DNA of 64,000 nt from Melastoma dodecandrum (GCA_029817715.1 JARUPY010000434.1:1178001-1242000), one strand, 5' to 3'. Positions 11,706 through 23,815 are shown, counted from the stretch's first letter. Translations and numbers: made by a program. Notes: generated by a model from the sequence alone, not told the origin.

Positions 11706-12308
11706 GGGTGTATCACGAATATAGATTGAGATAAGCCGCTTGAAATCGACACAAAAGCCTAGAAGCACCCAAACAATAATTGATGACCGAACCAAATCAA
11801 TCGCATGAATCTCACTGATTGGAGCAAATCTAATCCTCGAATGAAACTCGTGAAAACTAAGATTCACCTTTTTTATGTACTCTATTATTATAACTGGTCC
11901 GTCTTTTTCCCACTAGAAAAAGTTTCATGCTAGAGTTGAAAAAATCGACCTCGAATCGCATAGTACATACAATGCGAAGTTCGAAACTATTGGGACAGAA
12001 TCTGACAGCCTAAAGACAGGATCGTATGATTTCGAATATGTTGGACACAGGATTTCTGCAGAGCATCACGTTTTAGGTTCTGGGCCAAATCACGTGAATC
12101 AATAGCATGTTAAATAAGAAATTTGATGCCAAGGTCCCCCCCCAAATGAAGCGCACACATTGCGTAACTTGGAAACCATTTGAATTATTTTATTGAAGTA
12201 CTGGATTGTAGATATTTAATATAAAAATTTCTTAGCGCAGATCTGTATATCTTCAGAAAATACAAAACTTTGTGTGCTTTTAATAATAAAAACAAATTGC
12301 TTAGCTTG
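11706..12308 (+). repeat. UGT85 3' flank, copy A part 3
   Basis: Continues the flank interrupted at 3308 and matches 15236-15810 of copy B. The homopolymer that is 25 C long in copy B is 8 C long here (12136-12143). At about 12309 the next unit begins with the UGT85 promoter. This shows a head-to-tail duplication of a promoter-gene-flank unit. Confidence 0.8.
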
Positions 12309-12860
12309 TCCCCATGATATTATTGTTACCTTTTAAGTCATGTGTCGTAGCAGGTTTACTGAGTTTTCTAATACATATCTTCGATCGCAGGGCTTCGCCG
12401 TGAAATGATGCCCTTGTATTTATTTATTTTTGATAACTTAAGATGTTTTTTTATAATTAATTACTACATGTGTTTATGTTTACGGACAAACTGAGTAGTG
12501 AGTCCCTTACAAGACTAGTACATAAATCATTAATGTGATTATTTTGTACTAATTTTTACGCAAAATTAGTGTTATTGAAAATAAAAATTATATATTATAT
12601 CACGCTTTTACTTAAAAGTTCGAGCTTTTAGGACAGCTGACATTAACTATTGTACAATAATGGTATCCTAGTCAAAAGGTCGGGCAATTCTTCCTCCAAT
12701 CATCAATCATCGTCGGTATGAACTTTGGAACGTGTTATTTCTGAACTATAATTTTATGTTTTCCCTATAAATGGACCGGTCAAGATCATTCATATGCTCA
12801 TCGTAGAAACGTTTATCCTTCAAATAATAATTTTTCAAAAGCTTATTGTGGAAAAGAAAA
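12309..12860 (+). promoter_or_regulatory. UGT85 promoter and 5' leader (copy B)
   Basis: The region upstream of the intact UGT85 gene. A clear TATA box, TATAAAT, lies at 12766-12772, giving an expected transcription start near 12797 and a leader of about 65 bases. The module around TTAAAAGTTCGAGCTTTTA (12611) also occurs upstream of the orphan copy, at 26590 and in part at 26782. Relatives of the whole block lie at 146-635 and 60718-61010. The specific regulators are unknown. Confidence 0.75.
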
Positions 12861-14407
12861 ATGTATACCACGTCCAAAGGTGAAAGGCCGCATGCAGTGT
12901 TTGTTCCATTCCCAGCACAAGGCCATGTCAACCCTCTCTTGCAACTTGCCAAGCTTTTTCATGGCCGTGGCTTCCATGTCACCTTCGTCAACACCGAGCT
13001 CACCCATCGCCGCCTCGTCCGGGCTAAAGGCCCCGGTTCTGTCCTGGGATTGCCCGATTTCGTCTTTGAGACGATCCCGGATGGTCTCACTAGGCCTGAC
13101 GGTAGGGACACAAACCAGCTGGATGTCCCCAGCCTGTGTGAATCCACGAATAGGGACTGCCTGGAACCGCTCACGCAGCTCCTTCGTAGGCTCAATGAGT
13201 CACCTGGAATCCCCAGGGTGTCATGCATGGTTTCGGATGCAGTCATGACGTTTGCCATGAAGGCTGCTGAAGAGATCGGTGTACCCGAAGTGCAGTTCTG
13301 GACGGCATCAGCGTGCGGACTTATGGGATACTGTCAGTATAAGGAGCTCGTGAGGCGAGGCATCATTCCTTTCAAAGGTAAAAGAAAATTTTAAATTTCT
13401 TACAAATCTAAAATCAATGAGAATTTAACTTGAGAATCGCCGTTTGATCATTGGTAGATGATAACGACTTCACAAACGGATATCTCGACACCCCACTCGA
13501 GTGGATACCCGGATCGAAAGGATTAATGAGACTGAGAGACATGCCGGCATTCTGTCGCACGACAAACCCTGATGACACTATGGTTCATTTTATGATAGAA
13601 CAGATGAGCAACTGCACAAAGTCCTCTGGCATCATAGTCAACACCCTTCAAGAGCTAGAACAAGATATCATACATGGCCTTGAAAAGATCTTCCCCAAGA
13701 TCTACGCCATTGGACCTCTCAATCTATTGGTTGAGGACATGCCTAATGAGGACAGGGTAGAGCTTGACTCAACCATGTGGACGGAGGACTCTGATACTTT
13801 AGCATGGCTAGACTCGAAAACGCCAGGATCAGTCATCTACATCAACTTCGGGAGCGTCGGGGTGATGACGGAAGACCAGATGACGGAGTTCGCATGGGGG
13901 ATCGAGGCAGGCGGCTTCGAATTCCTCTGGGTGCTGAGACCCGACGTCGTGATGGGCAGCCATGGGGGCGCGAAGCTCCCTGACGGGTTCCTAGAAAGGG
14001 TCATGCCATCAGGGCGAGGGCTGATCACGAACTGGTGTCCCCAGGTGAAGGTTCTGTCCCACCGGTCTGTCGGACTATTCGTGACGCACGCGGGGTGGAA
14101 CTCCATGATGGAGAGCGTGAGTGGCGGTGTCCCTGTGCTTTGCTGGCCGATATTCGCGGAGCAGCCGAGTAATGCACGCATGGCATGCACGGAGTGGGGG
14201 ATAGGTGAGGAGATACCTCACGAGGTGAAAAGGGGGCAGTTCGCTAGGCTTGTGAAGGACATGATGGCCGGGGAGAAGAGGGGAAGGAAGGAGAAGGCCG
14301 CGGAGTGGGAGGTAAAGGCGAAGGAAGCGACGAAAGTCGGAGGGAGTTCTTACTCCAGCCTTGAGGCATTGATCCACGACGTCTTAACAACAAGGATGAT
14401 CGATTAA
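12861..14407 (+). CDS. UDP-glycosyltransferase, UGT85 type
   Basis: Transfers a sugar, most likely glucose from UDP-glucose, to a small hydroxylated acceptor in the cytosol. Two exons, 12861-13377 and 13458-14407, join across an 80-bp GT-AG intron in phase 1 to give 488 residues, usual for the family. The intron after the IIPFK segment is the position known in UGT85 genes. Visible features are [10 protein letters not shown] with the catalytic His22, the partner Asp126 in VSDAV, and a full 44-residue PSPG box at 365-408. The box starts WCPQ and ends AEQ; the final Gln goes with glucose use. The usual HCGWNS is HAGWNS here. I chose the ATG at 12861 because the family begins a few residues before the HAVFVPFP strand. 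UGT85 enzymes include the cyanohydrin glucosyltransferases, which fits the CYP71 and CYP79 neighbours, but terpenols and other alcohols are also accepted in this family. Confidence 0.93.
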
Positions 14408-14778
14408 AAAAAAATGTTTGATGGCGTAGTAGAATAAGGTTTCATCAATATTATCCTCTCGTTACATTTCCACATCCTACCTACCATAAATAAATCAATT
14501 TTAATAAGGACTCGTTCCTTGGTATATTTACGGCTGGAGAAATTGCAGTAATGTCAACTACTTCTTATTGAATTCGTAGATATTGCCAACTGCCGTTTGG
14601 TTTGTATTGACCAAAAACATAATAATAATAATAAAAACTGCAAAGCAAGGCCGTATAAATCGGAGAATTAAAGAATACCGTTGGCCGTATGGTCACATTC
14701 AAGGAGTGAATCATTCTTGAATTCAAATTATGGATTTTAAACTCATTTTCGAAAATCCTACAGGGAAGATAAATTCTG
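14408..14778 (+). other. UGT85 3' untranslated and downstream region
   Basis: AT-rich sequence after the stop codon with AATAA-type signals (AATAAGG near 14434, AAATAAAT near 14488). It has no counterpart in the orphan copy, where the LTR remnant replaces it together with the gene. Confidence 0.5.
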
Positions 14779-15810
14779 TAAAGTAGAACATTTCAAACGG
14801 GATTCTATAAGATAGAATGTATGACATGTATCGTGAAATGATTTGTAGGTCATAGAGAATTTTATAAAAGTTCGACAAACTCACCCAAAATTTTGAGGGT
14901 TGTCACTAAATGAAACGTAATACCAAATACATAAGGTGATGCATGATGAATCTTCAATAGCACAAACTGGAGGTTCTACACCAATAAGTGAATGATTTGC
15001 ACGGGTTAGTGTGACTTAGTAACCGTTGTTTGGATGTTTCCTTCTGGCGATGTCCTCGCCATCATAACTTCTCACAACGACTTTTTAGGATAAATTTTTA
15101 CGCCGCACGACTCGATTTGTAGCAGGATGGAATCTAGTTAATTGTATTTTCTGATTAAATAGCTCAAGACATAAATCGCACCATAAAAAACTAGACTTGC
15201 CTCCACTGTGATTACAAAAGAAGACAGAATACTTGGGTGTACCACGCATATAGATTGAGATAAGCCGCTTGAAATCGACACAAAAGCCTGGAAGCACCCA
15301 AACAATAATTGATGACAAGGAACAGGAACCAAATCAATGGCATGAATCTCACTGATTGGAGCAAATCTAATCCTCGAATGAAACTCGTGAAAACTAAGAT
15401 TCGCCTTTTTAATGTCCTCTATTATTATAACTGGTCCGTCCTTTTCCCACTAGAAAAAGTTTCATGCCAGAGTTGAAAAAATCGACCTCGAATCGCATAG
15501 TACATACAATGCGACGTTCGAAACTGTAGGGACAGAATCTGACAGCCTAAAGACAGGATCGTATGATTTCGAATATGTTGGACACAGGATTTCTGCAGAG
15601 CATCACATTTTAGGTTCTGGGCCAAATCACGTGAATCAATAGCATGTTAAATAAGAAGTTTGATGCCAAGGTCCACCCCCCCCCCCCCCCCCCCCCCCCC
15701 AAATGAAGCGCACACATTGCGTAACTTGGAAACCATTTGAATTATTTTATTGAAAAATCTGTTAACGCAAATCTGTATATATTCAGAAAATACAAAACTT
15801 TGTGTGCACT
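14779..15810 (+). repeat. UGT85 3' flank, copy B
   Basis: Matches copy A (1772-2085, 3150-3308, 11706-12280) along its length and, more weakly, 30095-30870. No ORF of substance. It lacks the 1.06 kb found in copy A at 2086-3149. Confidence 0.85.
15676..15700. repeat. poly-C run of 25
   Basis: Twenty-five consecutive C residues inside the duplicated flank. The same site has 8 C in copy A (12136-12143) and 5 C followed by 12 A in the third copy (30802-30818). The opposite strand is a G run able to form quadruplex structures. Confidence 0.95.
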
Positions 15811-17624
15811 AAATAAAGACGATTTCATAGATGCTGCCATCTCCCCCCACGGCCAGACGTTGAGTTTCCATTCCCAAGAGACGTGATTATTATTCTGGGT
15901 TTCTTATTCGTTATTTCTTTCTTTGTTTTCGTTTACGTTTGTGATCCCCTTTGCCAATAAAGACATGATGAATAATTTCAAATTCCTGGTTCTCCAAGTA
16001 AAATTTGGCTTGGCCCATGGGCCTTTAAATAAGCCCGTATCGACAAAATGTTGAGGATTGGCCCGACACCTTGGTCTTCTCAAAAAAAATATATATATAC
16101 ATAAACATAATTTTTAATTAAAAGGGAAGTTAATATGACTCATGGTTGTTCACACCACACATTCAGCAAAAAGATTGTTGCCAGAAACAGTCGACCCCGA
16201 AGGGCATGAATATTACAATCCAAAAGTCAGAAAGCATTTGGACTACTAACCCAAACATTCCTGAAAATTTATCAAAGAGGGCAGGAATCCATGAACAAAC
16301 ACGTCCTTCTTTCTCATGCTTTGAAGGAATACGCCGGCATACGTCATCCAAGTAATACAGTAAAATAGTAGAAAAATATACCCCAAAGAAATCGAACAAA
16401 TTACCTATAACGAATTACCATTTGTAGAACCACGCGTTACACGAACCACAACTAAGGTTTCCGTGACGCTACGCTCTCTTAAACCCGAGTATTTAATGTC
16501 CCAAGTGTTTTCTCTCCGATGGAAAAAACGGACATAACGGACATAACGGACATTTTTATCCATAACTCATAATCACAACTCATGTGATCTTTAACATCAC
16601 TCTGGATTATTCATACAGAATCGTACGTCGTGCGACCAACGAATAAACCTGTAAATAAAGACTTTCTAATATACTGGTTAAGGTGATCATTTAGCCAACG
16701 TCTATTAAAATAATTAATTCGCTATTATACCCAGGCACAATCCATCACATCAATCGAGCTATTTTTCTTCGCGAAAATATCCGCATCCTTATGCTCGAAA
16801 TCTCTCATGTATCCACTATAATGCTCAACCTCTACATAAGTGAACATAACAGACCGGAAGGTGAACACATAACTAGATGTAACGTTCGATATGCCTTCCT
16901 TCCCTACTCGAAACTATTCATCTCAATCCGACTGTTTTCGTAGACATGCCCCGTAGACCGAATCGCTCAAGGCCATAGGTAAACACGCTAAGGTAACATA
17001 TACCGAATGAAAACTTCAAGAAACAGTTGTAAGTATTAAGGGTACACATATTTGGGTCTCACATAGTGAAGCTAGGGGATCTCATATCAATATGCGTCTC
17101 ATTTAAAATAATGCTCTCACTATCCAAAGGTGGTATATCACGTGTGGTATGAAACATGTGTCAAGGTATACATTCCATTCTTCTCAAAGGTATATGTCAG
17201 ATTTATACACTGTGCAGACATTAGTCTATCTACACATAAGACTGACCATAAGTCTCATAGAGAGAATCTCAAGACGCAATCAAAATTACAATTAATATTT
17301 AAGACTTCTCATCTGGCTACTTGCAAGCATCACGAACTGTGGGGAGTTCATGTCGATTAACCGATGACCTCATCCTAAACATGTATTAGGGCGACTTATG
17401 TTCTAATCTTGATTTCTCTCAAAATCATGTATACGTAGAAACTGTCTCATCTCTACTCTCTCAAACTAGATGTGGTCAGTCGCTCATGTAAGTGAGCCGC
17501 AACCGCTTACCCGATATATCTTTCACATAACTTATAATTTCAAGTGTGTACATTACCAAAGCAATTGTTCACTGAATAATGTATGCATTCAACAAATAAG
17601 TATCATACAAAGGTACATACAACT
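15811..17624. other. no gene recognised; probably includes the unmapped 3' LTR of the next copia element
   Basis: The first 600 bp are AT-rich with only short random frames. From about 16430 the sequence may belong to the 3' untranslated region and LTR of the minus-strand copia element whose pol ends near 17625. I could not match it to the 5' LTR end at 21869 and beyond, so the LTR is not delimited. Confidence 0.4.
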
Positions 17625-17628
17625 AATG

Positions 17629-19140
17629 TCACAATCTATGCAAACCCATGGCCTCTACATGTCTCACAAAAGGATCACACGTGATTGGTTTTGTTAAGGG
17701 ATCCGCTATCATAATATGCATAGAAATGTACTTCATGACTACTCCATTCTTCGCAATAATGTATCTCACAAAATTTTATCGAGTGTCTATGTGTTTGGTC
17801 TTGCTATGATACTTGGGGTCTCTAGCGTATGCAATTGCTGCTTGACTATCACAATATAAAGTCACAGCCCTCCTACTATCCGAGACCACTCTCAAACTAT
17901 GTAAGAATGTCTTCAACTAAACACTCTCTTACACTGCAGTTGAACATGCTACAAACTCTACTTCCATTATCGATAGCGATATACATGTTTGCTTCTTGCT
18001 ACTCTATGATATAGCACCATTATTAAGCACAAATGCAAAACTTGACGTAGATTTGCGTTGGCCCAGTTCACCTCCCCAGTCGGCATCACTGTCCAACGAT
18101 TCGCAAATCTCCTCCACCATAACATAAAGAGAAGTCTACAGTGCTCTTTTGATACCTTAAAATCCTCTTCACAGCTTTCCAATGTCCCCGACCATGATTC
18201 GACTAATACCTACTCACTTGACCAATTGAATATCATATACTTGGTCGTGTACACAACATGGCATACATAAGACTACCCATTGCGCTAGTATATGGGACCA
18301 TCTCCATTTCGACTTTTTCTTCTCGAGTCTTATGGCACATCTCGAGGCTTAAGCTTTCGCCTTTGGCAACATGAGCATCAACAAGCTTACAATTTGACAT
18401 CCCAAAATGCTCAAGCACCTTTTTAATGTAAGGCTCTTGTGAAAGAGCCAACATTTGTCTCGAGTGATCCCTTTGGATCTCAACATCGAGGATGCAGTCC
18501 GCTTTACCTAAATCTTTCATATCAAATCTAGTCGATAACCATTCTTTAATGGTCATAAGAAACTCCTTATTGTTTCCCGCTAGGAGAATGTCATCAACAT
18601 ACAAGGATAAGATCATAAACACCTCTCCTGAACGTTTTACATAAGTGTAATGATCCTCTTTGATCATCCCAAAACCATAACATGTCGCCTAGTCCTGAAA
18701 TCTAAAATATCACTACCTAGATGACTGCTTAAGGCCATAAATTGACTTTTTAAGTTTACACTCTTGGCGCTTTTGGCGTTCTAAAACAAAACCAAATGGT
18801 TGTTCCATATAAATTTATTCATCTAGCTCTCCATTTAGAAATGCAGTCTTAAAGTCCATTTGGTGTAATTCCAAATCCAAGTTCGCAACGATCGCTAGGA
18901 TAAGACGAATAGAGGTAAAATTTACTACAGGAGAAAATGTCTCCTCGAAATCAGTACCTCTCATTTGGGTATAACCTTTAACAACCAGAGGTGCCTTATA
19001 CTTTTCAATTGATCAAAGAACCTTTCTTTTTTATTTTGAGAACCCACTTGTTCCCTATTGCTCTTCGACCTTCAGGTAAATCTACTAAGTTCCAGACTCC
19101 ATTGATTTTCATGGATTCCATCTCTTATTCCATGGCTCTT
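17629..19140 (-). pseudogene. copia reverse transcriptase and RNase H
   Basis: The open part at 18233-18667 contains the copia YVDD box (LSLYVDDILLAGN) followed by KDLGKADCILDVEIQRD and LSQEPYIKKVLEHFGMSN. To its left RNase H continues through several frames, ending with DPLTKP. To its right, degraded N-terminal RT phrases run to about 19050. It cannot encode an active enzyme. Confidence 0.85.
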
Positions 19141-19142
19141 TT

Positions 19143-20260
19143 CTATATATCTTTTGCAGGACCATTTAGAGCATCTTTTACTACTTTGGATTCCTCAATA
19201 TCTTCTGGAGTTACAATGAGGATCTCACCCCAAATCTCAAAACGACGCCTTAGTATACTTAGACGACCACTTCTTCTAAATTTGAGGGGTTTGCTCCCAC
19301 TTGGACCAATATCTAGTGAAAAACCACGATCGTCTTTGTTATGAGACATCGAGTTATTTGACTCATTTATCTTAAAAAGAGTAAATTGGCGATGTACTTC
19401 CCCTTTTGTGGGAAAGTCACTTTCCAAGAATATCGTATCACGAGACTCTATCTTTGTGGTACCCCCACTCACATGTTCACCTATGAACACATACCCTTTG
19501 GAGTGTTCAGAATATCTAATGAAGATAACTTGCCATATCTCGATGAGAAATCAAGGACATATGCAGCACAACCCAACGATTTCAAGTAACTAAGGTCAGG
19601 CTTTCTCCCCGTCCATAGTTCGTAAGGCGTGCTCGACACAAATTTCGAGGGCACAAGGTTAGGTATCTATGTGGCAGACATCAAAGCGTCTCCCCAATAC
19701 GAAAAACAAAATTTGCTTGTGCCACCATGGACCTAACCATTTCCATAAGAGTTCTATTCCTTCTCTCAGTGACACAATTTTGTTGAGGTGTCATGGGAAC
19801 AATTAATTGTCTCGTGATTCCCTTCTCTTTACAATACTCCTTGAACTATCCAGCTAAGTACTCACGTTCGCGATCGGTTCTAAGAGTCTTCACTCTCATA
19901 TTCAACTGATTTTCAACCTCATTTACAAATTTCTCAAAGCAATTCAATGCTTCTGACTTATGCGAGATCAGATAGACATAACGATAACGCGTGTAGTCAT
20001 CAATAAATGTTATAAAATAAGGAACCCCCGTTCTCGCTCTTATGTTTAATGGCCCACATATATTAGAGTAGATCAATTTTAGTGGAGAGTCTGCAACGGC
20101 CTTCCCAAAAGGCTTTCTAGTGGTTTTTCCTACTAAACAATACTCACATACAGGAAACTGAATTTTAGTTAGAGAACCTAAAAAACCACATTTGGCCAGT
20201 CTATTCAATTTCTCTTGCCTGATCTATCCAAGTCTAGCATGTCACATATTAACATCGTCA
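19143..20260 (-). pseudogene. copia integrase and integrase-RT linker
   Basis: The 19846-20208 frame holds the pre-integrase region (CEYCLVGKTTRKPF), the first catalytic Asp (IYSNICGPLN in place of the usual D), the second in FITFIDDYTRY, and the TLRTDREREYL block. The 19143-19490 frame is the linker found between integrase and RT. Stops separate the pieces, and the usual catalytic SD/SDICGP is altered. Confidence 0.8.
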
Positions 20261-20401
20261 CATACATGACTAGATGCAATAGTATATGAAAAACCAATGC
20301 TATTATTACGTATAGAAATGGTGTCAAGAACATACATGTCATTGTACACAAATCCAGACGCGATCACATAGTTATTTTTACACAAATGCACGCTTGAAGT
20401 A

Positions 20402-20737
20402 TCAAAAGTTTGTACATATCCCATACGAACTAAACATAGAACACACACGAAGTTTCGTCGAATTTTCAGACAACACATCTTGTATATATAAAGTTCGAGC
20501 ACCTCTCAACTCAAGTTGACAAGTACAAATCCCTTTAACTTCCACATAGGAGCCATCACCCACATATATTCTCTGAGAATTTGCACTCATTCGACGAAAC
20601 TCCACAAACGTGCTCCTACGGTCGGTTGCTCCCAAATCTATAATCCATGATGGAAAAGAATCAACAAGCATAACAGTGGAAGAAACAAATGTTAGGCCTT
20701 GAATAGAGGGCTCATCACATACCTTCGCTCGCCACAT
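20402..20737 (-). pseudogene. copia aspartic protease
   Basis: A 111-residue frame with WIIDLGATDRR where an active protease has D-S-G-A-T-D-H. The catalytic triad is damaged (Ser to Leu). Typical downstream phrases (IYVGDGSYVEVKGI) confirm the family. Confidence 0.8.
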
Positions 20738-21520
20738 TCACAAGCAAAGTGACCCACGTCGCCACAAACAAAGTATTTAACTTTACTTTTGTGACTAAAT
20801 TTCCTCTTACGTTTTTGTCCTTTTGTCTTGAGAGGATTATCTTCTCTCTTACCTTGACCATTCTCTCGTCTTTTCTGACTAAACCTTATCCATTTGCGCT
20901 TAGAATCCTTACTCGATAACTCAACATATGCTTGGCTTGAGAGTGGTTGAGACACCTCAGTGCGATCCTCCTCTAACTCATAGTGTCATCCAATATCAGC
21001 AAATGTACGAATGTTCTCATTGTGAGTAAGGTGTTTTTCATGGTTTCTCATGAACTAGGTAGAGATTGGATTACACCCAAAACTTGTAGCGCATTTTTTA
21101 GAGATGCTATCATACTCAACATTTGTCTCAAATGTTGCTTCATAGTATGATCAGGTCGCTTCTTATACATTATAAATTTATACGTGAACATTCGCAACAT
21201 AGAGATAGAAATATTCCTGACATGCTCCTTCAAAGCAGGCCACATCTGCTTTGTGGTTGGGTACTGCTCATACTCATGGATTTGATCATCATGCATATTG
21301 CTGACTAACACAACCCTCACTTGGCCATCTTTCTTTTTCCAAGCTAAATATCTCTTCTGCCCAGGGCATTAGCTCCCTGACCTGGATCCGCCAACTCATG
21401 GACAAGTACTTCGGTTAGCTCTTATTCCTCGAGGACAAACTGAATCTTTCGATGCCTAAGATCATAATTATCACCATTTAGCTTGTTCAGGTATGCCACA
21501 ATACTCTTTGTCGTAGACAT
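20692..21520 (-). pseudogene. copia gag with damaged zinc knuckle
   Basis: Begins MSTTKSIVAYLNKLNGDNYD at 21520, hits a stop within about 35 codons, resumes at 21320-21048, and ends with a basic region and a CCHC knuckle at 20692-20955. The knuckle reads YFVCGDVGHFACEC, in which the first Cys has become Tyr. It is inactive. Confidence 0.75.
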
Positions 21521-22097
21521 TTCACAGTCCAATTCATTATTAATAATCAGACATAAGTAATCAAAGGAAGCATTGCATATATTATGTTTATGCATTCTCA
21601 AAAAAGTTAAGAAAAGATAAAATAAGAAAGTTCAGAATCGAGAAAAGTAACTAAGCCACACACCACCATCCAAAAATTTCACATTTCATCATCACTCATT
21701 TGATTAATGCACAAACACCGATAAATATTATATATATCTACTATAATCATCCAATGACAATTTAAGACATTATATTCTAATGGAAAAATTCAAAAACCAA
21801 TAAAGTTAAACATTTGAAAGTAATCAAACTTCGAAATCACAAAAAACGTCCAAAATGGCTCTGATACATATAATTGTCTAGACATAAAAGCAGTTAGGCT
21901 CATAGGCTAGATATTTTCTTCTACCCTATATATATATGTTGTAATTCTAAATATTTTGCAATACACACAAAACCACATTTTTCGAATACTCTTTTACAAA
22001 CTGAAAACATAGGTGTATCATTGTAGGTATTTGGAAGGAATGTTTTTGAGACATGCATCGATGTTAAAGGATTTAAAAAGATTTTGACTTTATAATT

Positions 22098-22118
22098 AAA
22101 CCCTAAACCCTAAACCCT
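22098..22118. repeat. interstitial telomere-type repeat, 3 units
   Basis: AAACCCT three times in a row, the plant telomere repeat. At 21 bp it is far too short for a chromosome end. It may be a telo-box or chance. Confidence 0.8.
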
Positions 22119-22778
22119 ATATTTAAATGACAAACATGTAGGAATGATCAAGGTTTTCAAGTTTAACAAGATGGCTAAGTGTTAATGTCTTGTAAATCTT
22201 GAAAATGTATGAACCCGAGCATAAATCTTGAGACTGCACACGATCCAAACATAAATCCCTTATGTCATTACACGAGTCGAAAATAAACCTAATGACGCAG
22301 ATCTCAGCCAACATCGACAAAGGTAAAGAGAGAAGCAAAGTCGAAAACAAGACGGGGGGATTGAGAAGGTCTTTTGGCTTCCTCAGGGCCGTGTATAACC
22401 CAGTTGTCACTAAGGTATACTCCTGCTTTCTTGGGTTTTTGGTTCATGTTCCTCGAATTTCTCCTTAAATTAAAATTGATTTGAGGCCAAATTGAAAATT
22501 TTTAAAACGTTAAGCCAAAACGTAAAGTGGGAAAATTCATTGGGCCAAATATCGATATTTTGCCAAAATGTTTTTATGAAAAGATGGTGGAGGATAAGAA
22601 CCTTTGCCAAAACACGAGGTGTGTAACGGCACAAATCCAACTATAATGGTTGATAGTAGAAATCTGAGAACAAAGAGCTTGATTGATGACTCCGACGACC
22701 ACGCATAAGTTTTCATTAGAGTGTTTTAGTTGCATTGTTTTCTTTTTGTTTTGCTTTGGACTAGCAAAAATTAGGTTT
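22119..22778. other. no gene recognised; probably the 3' internal end of a gypsy element
   Basis: Contains no conserved domain I can see. It leads into a polypurine tract and LTR, so the right part is likely the untranslated 3' end of the gypsy element whose LTR follows. Confidence 0.35.
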
Positions 22779-23745
22779 GGGGGTGTATTAACTCTAAGAA
22801 ATTAGAGCTGAATGTTTCATTTGCGAGGCTAGTTAGTATTAGACATCCGATAATTGTAGGAACATGTAGTTAGTTTGCATGTTATTTTTTCTTTAGTCGT
22901 TTTACATGGATACTTTTGCATTTATGATGTTCATTTCAGAAAAAGGGGTCGATACAATGCAAAATCCATGTCGAGGAAGACATCTTGAAGGATGAGTGAC
23001 AAGAAGGCAGAGGGTAGAGTTGCCGAAAGAAAAGCTAGTGGACAGGAACATCACTTTATCTATGATGGTGATGAACCGATTTGTGTAGTTGATTACCTTT
23101 ACTCTTTTCAGACTCAATTCATGAAGTTTCATCTTTACTTATATTCTCCTGTGTTTAATGCTTTCATATCGGGTTGATCGCCGTTGTGTTTGATTTCTTC
23201 TCCTTGAGTGGACTCGAGAGAGGGACTTAGGATTAGAAGAAGGGGAATATAACCTAGGTTGAGCCTGAGAGATCAGGTTAACTCAGAGGAGTATAGGGAT
23301 ATACGCTCGTATGTAACCTAGAAAACAATTGGCACTTAAAAGGATTATAGTGCTCGTACATCACTATAGAGATATATGTTTGCGGATAATTTATAATTCA
23401 CCATTACAAACTCGAGAAAAGTCTAACGAACTATAGGAATTGTGGTTAGTAAACACGAAACCGAGAAAATTAAGGAAGAAAGAGAATAGATAGTTCACGA
23501 ATGATAAGAGATTCAGAGTGCTGATTTTTCATCCATTGATTTACTCTATACTTGCTTTTGTTTAGTTACTATTTTCATTCTTGCACTAAATCTTTAAAAC
23601 AATCAAAACTTTACTTTGACGAAACTGAGACTTCTTAGGTTGAAAATCAACAAAATATTTTAAACAATCTTCGTGGGACGATACTCTTTGTCATTATTTT
23701 ACTACTTGTTTGGCCCGTATACTTGTGTGTGCATTTCCGCGAACA
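22779..23745 (+). mobile_element. 3' LTR with polypurine tract of a second gypsy family
   Basis: AATTAGGTTTGGGGG (22779-22793) is a typical plant gypsy polypurine tract. It is followed by an LTR starting TGTATTAACTC at 22794 and ending GCGAACA at 23745. The LTR resembles the solo LTR at 49641-50646: both contain an AACCTAGGTT box, and a CGTGGGACGATAC or CGTGGGAACGATA box lies near the end. No 5' LTR or coding domains remain. Confidence 0.7.
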
Positions 23746-23747
23746 AT

Positions 23748-23815
23748 TACAAGAGATATATAGGGTAGAGGTAAATGTCTAACCTATAAACCAAATTGGT
23801 TTTATGTCTAGATAC
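23748..23815 (+). repeat. copia LTR end, inverted relative to 21870-21945
   Basis: The stretch ATATATAGGGTAGAG up to GGTTTTATGTCTAGATAC is the reverse complement, with mismatches, of 21873-21945, the LTR end of the minus-strand copia element. It is therefore a second, oppositely oriented copia LTR fragment. Confidence 0.6.

Larger units (their letters stand above)
17625..21869 (-). mobile_element. decayed Ty1/copia retrotransposon
   Basis: Read on the minus strand from the PBS at 21857-21868 (complement of ggctctgatacat; the usual TGGTATCAGAGCC with its TGG damaged). The order is gag, zinc knuckle, protease, integrase, RT, RNase H. All copia parts are in the expected order but every frame has stops and shifts. 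The RNase H end reads ADPLTKP and HVEAMGL near 17640-17700, typical of Tork/TNT1-like copia elements. The left LTR was not found, and the right LTR starts at about 21870 without a clear outer end. Confidence 0.85.

Noticed and set aside
12846..12860. Start of the UGT85 frame upstream of 12861
   Set aside because: It would need a TTG start. The ATG at 12861 fits the family N-terminus and the TATA distance.
12880..14377. Extra frames over the UGT85 exons
   Set aside because: Shadows of the real gene in other frames.
22098..22118. Chromosome end or telomere boundary
   Set aside because: Only three repeat units within ordinary interior sequence on both sides.
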